64,000 bases of DNA from Ascaris suum (taxonomy: Eukaryota > Nematoda > Chromadorea > Rhabditida > Ascarididae): contig CM024188.1 of the NCBI GenBank assembly GCA_013433145.1, forward strand, positions 11,708,345 to 11,772,344. Direction: 5' to 3'. Every line of letters starts with the position of its first letter. The stretch's first letter is position 1. Below the pieces are notes generated by a model. The model did no database searches and had not been told where the DNA came from. It saw only the letters and a program-made list of their open reading frames with translations. The position numbers were made by a program, and so were the translations under genes. Positions 1-10,200 of this stretch are shown here, one piece after another.

Positions 1-1063
1 TAACGTCACTTGTTTTTCTATTCGCAAATCCATTTCCTTGTAAGTGCGTCGTGCGATGCATTAATTAATGTTTTCAAGTACACAACAGCCGTTTGATTCT
101 GTTTCAACAGACGATATTGAAAGGCAGTGTGTTATTATGAGAGAGCAGCTAGTGCGCTAAGCGAAAATTAGATACACCTGAGAAATGGAGCGCTGAAACC
201 GTCGATAGGCTCGCTAGAGATTTCCGGTGGTGCGTTACATTGGAAATTCGAATGCATAGATAAAGAACACCGAGTACAGGAGAAGCATCTCTGTGTCTGT
301 CGTTGCATCGCGCCGCTAAGCGCTTTCGTGAACGTTTTTGCGGCCATCTATGCTGTCCTGTCGCTCTTCATGTGAAAAATGTCAGTTCACTTCGATTCGC
401 GAACACAGACTTTGCAAGACGTAGCATATCTTTCATCTCGTTTTCCATTCTCTTACCTCAAACTTTTAAAATGGTGATCTCACTGAGACGTAGATTGCTT
501 CTTTACATTTCTTCATTTGTGCAGTGAATGATTGAGCGAGGAATGCGCACTTTTTATGTTTTCTCTGCAGCAATGATGGAAATGTTCTTCAGAAGCGGTC
601 ATCCGAGGGCCGTTTCATAACCAACGACTGAGGCGCATTTGGGCCGCTTGGCGGCAAGACAGCTGTCGACAACAGCCTTCGTAGGTTGTTTTTTCTCGTC
701 TTTGGCTCTCTTCTTTGGAAGCAGAAAATTTGCATATTGCAAGAGCGTATGAATGAGAGGAGCGACGCTTAGCGCTGAACGCTGTCGCTTCTCGTTCGTG
801 CACTGCACTGCGTCGTGTTCTTCTTCACAAGCACGCTCGTCGCCCGCCTATATTCCGGATCGGTGTGCTGTCCACCGGAACAGTTCAGTGCTTTCGGGTG
901 ATTTGGGCGGCGGGCGCTCGCGCCGAGCACGCGGCTGTCTACGTGCCACCGTTTCTCACTATCGGGCCATCTCTACTCGGGTGAATTATTCGTTTGAGAA
1001 CGTTGCTAAACTGCTGCTATTTGTGCATTCACTGATCCCGTTAATAACGTCATCCGAGTTGTA
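1..1063 (+). promoter_or_regulatory. 5' flank and probable 5' UTR of the NRBP gene
   Basis: No gene is recognised here. The segment from about 600 to 1063 is clearly more GC-rich than the flanks and runs straight into the NRBP start codon, as expected of a promoter plus 5' UTR. Small open frames on both strands (for example 753-1064 plus, 599-808 minus) resemble no family I know and are explained by the GC-rich composition. There is no good TTTCAG acceptor just before the ATG, so I see no sign of trans-splicing at this gene. Confidence 0.4.
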
Positions 1064-1213
1064 ATGCAGCCGGCGGCTAATGTGCCGACTGTGAATGCGA
1101 GCACGATCGCCGCTGCAGCGAACACCTCGGCTCAAGGAACCGCGGCTGCGAGGGCGCGTGCTGACAACGACAATGACAAAGATAGTGAATCTGAGGGCGA
1201 CGGGGCTGAAGAG
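1064..1213 (+). CDS. hpo-11: NRBP exon 1 (start codon, acidic N-terminus)
   Basis: Encodes residues 1-50: an Ala/Thr-rich start followed by an acidic run ending ESEGDGAEE, matching the acidic stretch that precedes ILEESP in human NRBP1. Donor is GAG followed by gttcgt, phase 0. The ATG is the first in the frame; no family conservation fixes it exactly. Confidence 0.85.
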
Positions 1214-4200
1214 GTTCGTGCTTTTCCATTTTGCACTTATGTCCATATAACAAGTCACTCTGTATCACTGTGCTATTTTTATATATCTAAGGGCCCTTTT
1301 TTTAATTTTTTAGCCATTTCTCTTTTTTCGATGCAAAAAACTGGGAGTTTTTTCGATGCATACGTTATTGTCGCAAGAAAACTTTCGTTCCTTCTGCGAG
1401 TGCCGTAGTTCGGGTTTTTTGCTCATCAGCTCAGGTAATAGTTTCACACCGAGACTGAGTACAACTGCAAGGCTCACATTTGGAGAGCTGTTCTATTCGC
1501 TCTTTACTCATGTCACTCCTTTCACCTCTCGTTGCACACTTATTCTCTTACTCTTTCCTTTTGTTTTTTCTTTTCTTTTCTTCATCAATAAATGCGTCTC
1601 TTCTAATCACACCTCATCTCAAATTTTCGTGGATTCCTCTGCACGAGTATTAGTTGATTTTATCCCGCACCTTGTCCCGTCTCCTGTAAGATGATTAAGA
1701 TTCTTTGTCCCGTACCAACACATTAAATCTCTCAGAGCTAATTGAGATGTAGGTGAATTGTTATATGTTGTGCAGTTGGTACAGGTGTATGGTACGCCCC
1801 TAAGTGATTTTTGCATACGCGGAGCAAATCTGAAATAAGAGGCATGAAGTCATTCGCCTAATGACCTTATCCGAATACGCTGAAGAAAAGTGAACCGGGC
1901 ATGTGAATTGTGACTTTGCTGATGACAAGTATCATGTCTAAGGAAGAATGAGCACTTTTGCGGATAGATCAAAATGAATGGCGAAATCGATCAAATGCAA
2001 ATATTTGCTACTGTAGGCTTAAGTGTCTTTAATGCTTTATATAGCAAGCCAAAAACAGACTTTTTTCCCATATTAATCCATAGGACCAGTGGGATTTCCT
2101 CAGAATTGCTGGATGTTGATTACTGCTTCGCTTGTTAAATAGAGCCGCTAACAGAATGAAATCCATTTAAATGTACGAAGGAATAGCATAGAAATTGGCG
2201 TTTATCGATTACCATGCGCAGATATTGTGTTTGATTCGTTTGCCAGTTAAATAAGTACTAAACGTGATCGATTTTCGAAACATGCAAATTTAAATGGGAG
2301 GGACGCCGAATGGTTGAGCAGGTGATACATCGACACATGCAAATGCCGTCTTTAATTCGTAAACTGAAGGGGATTCGTTTTTCCAGATTTCTGTGGCAAA
2401 TGATACTTTTTTCCAACCAAAGCTGGCTCCGTTTAACCGAACCGCTGTTGTGGAAGTTGTATTTTTATTTAAGGATAAGAAAAGTTTTCGGCTCCTTTGT
2501 GGAGCGGAGTTTCTTTTGTGCACTTTTTTGTCTAAAAGCACATTTGCGATCATGAGCTGAACTTCTCTCATCTGATTAGCACACGAGGGCAAGCATGCTT
2601 TTTGTTGCATCCTTTTTTAAGCTGCGCTTGGTTCACGACTGAGAACTATAGGCGTATGGAGTGGCAACTTTATCCCCCTTTGGAATTGATTTCACCATTC
2701 CGATGCTAATTGCTCATCGATCTGCGTTCAGGTTTTGAGAGCAGTTAACTAGGCAGTTGTTTGCGAGCGAATTGCTCCAAACATAGTATTATTTTTATAC
2801 CCGTCGATTCTCTCGTTTCGCATTCACTTCAAATGGATTGGGGATTTGTTTTGCACTCTTCGGGATTTCTTGAATTCCCACATTGCAAAAGAAACGTTCG
2901 TTTGAGTTTTTTTTAGTTCGCATCATGCATATGCATTTTAAATCAACGTACGTGATGCTATAATTTGCATTTATATGCCGAAGGATACGTTTTATTATGG
3001 CATGCGTTTGAGCTTTGCATGTGTCCTCAATGACGGTTGACTACCGACACAGTATGGCTGAAGAAAGAGTGCTTCACAACAATAATAATTTGATGGCGCG
3101 GTGCTTCACAACAATAACAATAATAACTGGAGAAGCACGTCATGGTAAATGGCGCGGTATGTCCTTTCATGATTCTGCCCATAACACCAGCCGGATGCTT
3201 GAATTCCGCTCATCGATGGCGTGCTTTATATACAGAAAGATTTCTTGGCTGTGGATTCTGTAGCTGTCACCTTGAAACTATCGGACAGACAGACACATAC
3301 AGATGCTCGCAGAGATAACGTCGCCATAAAACGGGAGGTTTACGGAGAAATTATGTCGTGAAAAGTGGCGTGATGTGCTTGCAGTTTGCAGTTGGCAAAC
3401 TGGCCGATTTGCAAATGATTAACGAACTTTTATTTGCCAGGCTGATTATGTACATTAACGAAGTGGGTGCAACGATTTGTGCATTTGAATGCCTGGATTA
3501 TGCAAATTCTTTAGATATTCGAGTATGGAGAATTCGACAGCGTATTCACTGATCGTGCGAAAATTTAATGGCAAATCTTACAGTTAGTGTCATGGAATCT
3601 TCTTTCTCAGTATTTCCATAAATCGCTGTTGCGAAAATTTGTGTCGCAGATGCCCTGAGTTTACCTCAGGTAACGGGATTCGGTTGTCGGGTTGATAATA
3701 CAGTATTATTCAGCAGGCAGACACTAACTTTGGAGAGAAAGCTCGAAAAGATTCACCTCGACGCTTTCATCAGTGGTATTGTTGTGAAGTTGTACTGCAA
3801 GATTATAAAGTTGCGGTGTGGAAGCGCGATGCATGGCGTGGATTGGTAGGAGTGCAGCGTTTAGCAACCCACGCTTTGCGTCGGGGGTTTTTTCTGGGTC
3901 CGATTGGAGTGGAGAGGAAAGCATTCTATATGGCGCATCGATCGTTGCAAAGCGTTCTGTGTGCGGAATCCATTCTCGAGAACTGCGCGACGCTATCGCT
4001 TTTCGATACACGCGTCGCTCATCGCTCACTCTGCTAGAGGGACAGCTCTTAAATATTAACGTCATCGAGTGCCCCTGTCACCTCTAAAGTGTTTGAACAT
4101 GACATGGTGCTGATTTAAAGATATCACTCGACGACAAACAAGTAGATACACCTTACATGTAATCATTTACGCACGTTCACATCGGGCTAAAAGCGTTAAC

Positions 4201-7200
4201 GAAAACGTAAAATGTTAAAGAATGCCGGACGAGTTAACTGATAGAGTGTTATGAGCTCAGAATTTTTCAGACCTTTCGGACTTCTTTTTGCTGCGATTTG
4301 TTCTGTGTTGCGTAATCATTTCGCGACCTTAAACGAACTAGATGAGCAACATATTTAATTTGTGCACAACAGAGTTCGTCGTCAAGCCTCAAATGTCAGC
4401 CTTCAAAGGTGTCCAATCTGTAAGGGGTATCTTTGAAAACTCATCGTGAAAAATGTTGCGTGGCCGAGTTCCTCCGAATTTATTTCGTCGGTCCTTTGTT
4501 TTTGGAAAGTTTATATGATGCGGTGATCTCTGGCAATTTAAGATTTGTACTTATATGCTTTATTCTTCTATATGCTATTGCATCTGATGCTATATTTTGT
4601 TATGCAATGAACGACTTAATATCACTTATGTGTTATGCTATAATCGATAAAAACTTCACTTTATATTTGCCATATATCTTATCGCATATTATATTATATG
4701 TGATGCCATATTTCTATATGCTATATTTCACACTTATTATATGGAAGCTTTGTGATATATTTTCGAGATTGTCCGTTTTTCTGTGGTAACTGCAGTCTAA
4801 TCGTTTGCATATTCGAATAAACCACTCGTCTCGTTGCAGCACCAACACATTTTGCATATTATTTTACTTGAGGAGCCGTCTGCATGTTATGTTGCATGGC
4901 CAAATTGTGTTGTCAAAGATACGCTTTGCACTCTTATGTTTAATTTTGTTTTCTTGTTCACTCACTACTGGAACCTGTGGATATGAAGGATATTTAATGT
5001 TTACGTTTAGGCACTGTGAAGATGTTTATTCTTTAACAATTTCCCATTCTGATTGACGAGCAACGTTGGGAGAAGTGGATGTGTTTAAGATCCTCGAGGA
5101 GAGCCCTTGCAAGAGGTGGAGTAAACGGCGGGAGCAAGTCAAGCAACGCGATGTGCCTGGAATCGACTTCGCCTATCTGGCGATGGACAATGAGACCGGA
5201 AACGAAGTTGTATGGAACGAGGTTTTATTCTCCGAACGTAAGAACTTCCGCGCTCAAGAGGTTCATTTCTTGAAAATCTTTTGTTGTGACGAATTTCGTT
5301 TTGCCTTTCAAATTATTTCGTTAGCACTCGATTACAGCAGTTCGTATTAAGAGGATGAAACTTGTGTCTAGTACCCCTTGTCTCCTCATAAGAATTCGAG
5401 TACTGATTTGCCGTTGCTGAGTTTTTATGCGTTGTCCCTATGAAGTTGTACGTGAAACAGTCATAACCGACGAGGCGCTCAACGTCTTATGATTGTATAC
5501 GGAAAAGAAAACAGCTCTTCGTTTGGCGTTTCAGGACACATGCATGACAGTCACCTACAGTTGATAGTATGTAGCCGATATAAATCTTTATGTGTGCTGT
5601 GTAAGAACTTTCTCATTTCACTTTTCAGGAGAAAATCAATGCAGTATTTGATAATTTAACGCATCTGGTGCATACAAATCTCGTCAAGTTCCATAAATAT
5701 TGGACGGATGCCAAATCCGAAAAGCCAAGAGTACGTTTCATTACCTTAATTTTAGTTGTATAATTTTCTTGCTCGAATGCGAGAAGCTTCCTTTATTATC
5801 TCCCAGTTATTTCTTTGTTAGCGGAAAGAAGAGAAAAGAGAGGACGCAGAAGTTGGAAAGAAGTGAAATGGGAAATGAGAAAGGAAAAAATACGGATCTC
5901 TTAGGCGTTGTTTGGCAATGCGCAGCGCGACAGAAGTTCCTCTAAATTGGTAAAAATAATCCGAAGTGCTCTTAAAGGTAAAGAAGCTGTGCATAATTTC
6001 TAGACGATGGGATGTTTTTCCTTTTCAAGTAGAAAAACAGTGGTGAACAAAATTTATGCTGTTGTAATTCAGTTCAAATTGAAATCAGTGATATTCGATG
6101 AACTAATTAGGGAAGTTAGGAGGCATTTATGAAACGCATTCAGTGGCTAACCCTACGTTTGAGATGCTGAGTTTTCCTGCAAACTTTTGCAGACGCCGTT
6201 TGTGAGCGTGTTTGTGCAAAGAAACGGTATCGTTTACTGATGCTGCAACTTATTATGATAGGGTTTTTGACAGTTACCAAAATGTTGTCTACGTTTTACA
6301 TCCTTCCATCGGAAGTAGCGTTCTTATTTGCAGATCATATTCATTACGGAGTACATGTCTTCCGGCTCACTTGCTCGTTTCCTGCAACGCACACGCAAGT
6401 CGGGTTCCTCACTGAGCTTGAAGGTGAAGAAGAAAATTCCTTCGATTGTGAAATTAGACTTTGAATGTGCATGCCAGTGACTTTATCATAGGTATAAGGC
6501 AAAGCATGATTAGCAAAAAAATTTTTTGAGACGGAAGTTGAAAGTGTTCTTGGACTTAGACCTGTGTGTTAGTGGTAATTAAGGCGCTTGTGTAGGCAGA
6601 TGGTAATGTGCCAGTTTCCCACAGACGGCTCGGTCCGAATTGCCACAACGATGGTAACGACGGGGAGGGAGACTGTTGTTACGTAAGGAATTTAAAGATT
6701 GCCACCTTTCGTTGAGGAGTAGCGAGCCGGAGGAGTGTTTCTCACCAACTGTTCAGCGAAACTACGAAGGTAATCTGTGATGTGGAATGCAAAGACTTCT
6801 GATCACTGAAGTCTAACTATATTTATGTAAATGAGACGATGCAAGAGGGTTATATAGTTTCGATGAATGGTAGCTGTTCTTTGATTATATTTTTGAATTG
6901 TGGTGCTTTTTGTAACATTTGTTGTAATTTTGTTGTTTTAGGCGTGGAAGAAGTGGACGACGCAAATTCTTTCTGCCCTCAATTATCTGCATTCGTGTAA
7001 TCCGCCGATCGTGCATGCAAATCTGACGTGCAACACTATGTTCATCCAGCACAACGGCCTCATCAAGATTGGATGCGGTTTGTTCACGTTACCTTCTAAC
7101 GTAGTATTAGTACATCTATCTTTTCATCAGCGCTGAGAAGAAAAGCCGTTTCGTGCTCAGTATTTCCTGTATTTTTTTGCGTCAGTTACAGGTGGCAGTC

Positions 7201-10200
7201 TGATGCCAAAAAACCATTAAATAGTGGATTCTGAAATCCTGGTTGCTTTCTGGGCGCGTTGCTTAGTAATAGCTTGTTTCAGCTAGAATGCAACTGCACA
7301 TAACTCCAGTGTCCTTCATGGGGATATCCAATGGTCCTCTTTGAAATCACTGTAACTGTCATACAGTGTGGCCTGGTACTGATTGCATCATCTTTCAGTA
7401 CAACCTGTCGTTTTGAAGTGGGTCCCCATAAACCTCCACATCCATCGAAATGAATGTTGTCGAGTAGTATTTAGAAGGGTTTGCAAATGTGCACTGCTTA
7501 TCCAAAAGCGAATGAGGGCATGCGTGCATTTTCTACGGTCCATATTAGTTTGCGTAAGATTGGGTGAAAATTAGCGGCCAGAGCATGTTACCGCCTTGCT
7601 TTTACTGCTTGATACTGCTAGTGCAAAGTGGTGTTGAATTTCTCATTGTCCGTTTCTCCTCCTTGTTCCCCCTTCCATATTACCTTTCCCCTTCTCTCTT
7701 TCCCTCCGGCCCTCTATCATAAACACTACACAGATGGAGGTTAATATGAGCACAGTGACCTAGTGAATTCTAACGTCCCTATGTGACATTGCAGTTGCAC
7801 CGAACGCGATTCATCACCACGTGAAAACATTCCGCGAAAACATCAAGAACATGCACTACATAGCACCCGAATATGAGCGTATGTTGTCACTTCTTATATC
7901 TTTTTTAATTAAGCGCATGGCTAATTGTTGTGCTTAGTTGATGGAAATATTAGGCAATAAGAATAAGAATTTGAGATAGGCTCAGAGGTTTCTTTTACGG
8001 GCTTTGTTGGCTTACTGCCGTAGGTTTGCTGCTGTCGTCTTTTTTTTTAGCTACTATACCGTCAGAGTAAATTGTCTGCAGAGCTTTTTTATTGCTATCC
8101 TTGTTTCATTGACATATTTTTCTAACGGGTTCATTAGCTTATTAGTTTTGAAAGTGTTTGTTATGCTTTAAAGCATCTGATAATTCAGACTGCACGGCTG
8201 TTGCGCCACCGGCAGATATATACTCGTTCGGAATATGTGCGCTGGAGGTAAGCCATTATTTATTCTTGCGCTTTAAACTTTTCTCTTTTTTGTCATCAAA
8301 ATGCATTCAATGAGAAGAAGCATCTACACTCTGAATGAGTTACGGGTTTATAAGTCAAAGGATTCATTGATCGTAGTACCTTTTTCACTCAGCTGAAAAG
8401 CCTGAATAAGGTGGAGAAATGTCGAAATGATTTTGAGTTGTTTTTTCCTGTATTTTGATCACACTGAAAGATGGGCATGTACCTCATCCTCATTTTCCCT
8501 TCATTACGCAAGCTGTCCTCACATAGAAAAGCTTTCTGGCAACAAAGGACGGGGAATGGAAGTTGCTTATGAGCTCAACGATTTTGCACATCTATCCAAT
8601 ACCTGATGTTCATATATGCGAACTTATGCCGTGGATGTGGTTTTCCACTCGCCAATGAACACATGAATATGTGACATAATTATATTTTACTGCATTGTTT
8701 TTTGTGGGGGAGGGGGGGGGGGTGGGGATAATGCGAGGGAACTTCTATGGCAGGTCAGTTCGCCGTAACGAGCGGCTTACAATAATTGTTTATAGTATTT
8801 GATTGCTTAGCAGGTTCCGCGTCTTTTCAAACCGATCATTTAATGAAAGGGCACTTCGGTTTGCATGGGCACGGCAATGGCCAACGAAATGATGCAACAA
8901 TAATAATAGTGAGTTTTGCGAACGAGGTACGAGTGTTTCCGTAACGGTCGAATGCTGTTTTTCCCAAAACATTTTTGAATAACCTTAACTTGGAAAGAAG
9001 TGCAGAAATAGGACAGAGGATTTTAGTAGTAGTAATCAATATTTGTGCACAGCTCAGCTTGAGGAAAGAGAAATTTCATGGTTAGTGCATCTAAGATTTT
9101 GCACGAAGGAAAAGAAAGTAAATTTTTAGATGGCGCTGCCGGTTGGTCTTGGCGGGTGTTCCGGAAACGGTTCATGTGAGTCGACGGTGGTAACTCAAGA
9201 GATGATAAGGAAAGCACTCGATTCGATTGAGGATCCTATGCAAAAGGTATTACTTTTTAGACGAACTGCTTATACAAAAAGATATATTATTTCCTCTTTT
9301 CAACGTTCATGTTGATCTTTGCCATCCCCATCTTCACCTTTGAAAGGTTCTCATGAAACATCACTAAAAATTTTGATTTTTGTTTGTTTTAGGCCGGGAG
9401 CAGATTGCTCTTTCCTGTCTATTTTTGTTATCCAGAATATTGGATCTTTATTTTTACTTGAACCTTTTTGTGTAGGCAACGTTTTTTTATGGGTAGGGAA
9501 AGGAGAAGGTGAAGCAGGTGGACAACGCCTTGTTGATGAGCTATAGCTCTAGCAGTTGCAGTTTGATATGCAAGTGAACAGTTTTTTAGAATTTCATCGC
9601 CAGCTGTTTGAACTTGGATCCATCCAAAAGGCCGACAGCCCGCGAACTTCTTTTTCACACCATCCTCTTTGAGGTAAATCGCACTTCGCTTACTTTCGCT
9701 TCGTTTTGCTCAAAGTTACGGCCTTTGCAAAAATTCTTCATTTCGCTTGTTGGGTTTTCCAGAGTAATAAGTAAAGTATGACATGGCAAACGAAGTTCAA
9801 AGTTGGGTCGAATAGTTGAAGACCGGCCACTCTCGTCTGATCGTTTGTTCAAGATGGTTGCGTCAGACCGTCTTGGTAGAACACCCTGTGAGCTCGTCTG
9901 AAGTCTTGAACAATGACCATGTTTACAGGTACATTCGTTAAAGTTGCTGGCAGCGCACCAGATTGTCGCATCGAAGCTGAATGATAGCCTCAATGAGGAC
10001 GATTTGCGGGTTGATGACCCTGAACGGGTGGCAGCCGTCTCCAAGTTCCGCGAGATGGCATACTGTCAGGTTCCTGCTTTCCAGGTATGTGGCATTGTTG
10101 ATACTCCTGCTCCCTTCCAAATGATATCGCGAGCTGTTGTTCAATGTTTCAAGTTTTCAAGTTTCCTGAGTGATCGATTCATGTTTGAGCCTTATACGCT

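Larger units (their letters stand above)
1214..5089 (+). other. NRBP intron 1 (3.9 kb)
   Basis: The longest intron of the gene. It holds no recognised exon. It contains a short imperfect direct duplication (3069-3126), a GC-richer island with open frames on both strands (about 3810-4090), and an AT-rich quasi-repetitive patch rich in TATGCTAT (about 4550-4735). Long first introns often carry regulatory sequence, but nothing specific is shown here. Confidence 0.7.

Noticed and set aside
3724..4065. 113-codon minus-strand frame in NRBP intron 1
   Set aside because: Looks protein-like in composition but matches nothing known and shows no splice structure; treated as a product of the GC-richer island.
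4433..4789. Hydrophobic 118-codon plus-strand frame
   Set aside because: Lies in NRBP intron 1 over an AT-rich quasi-repeat; no homology recognised.
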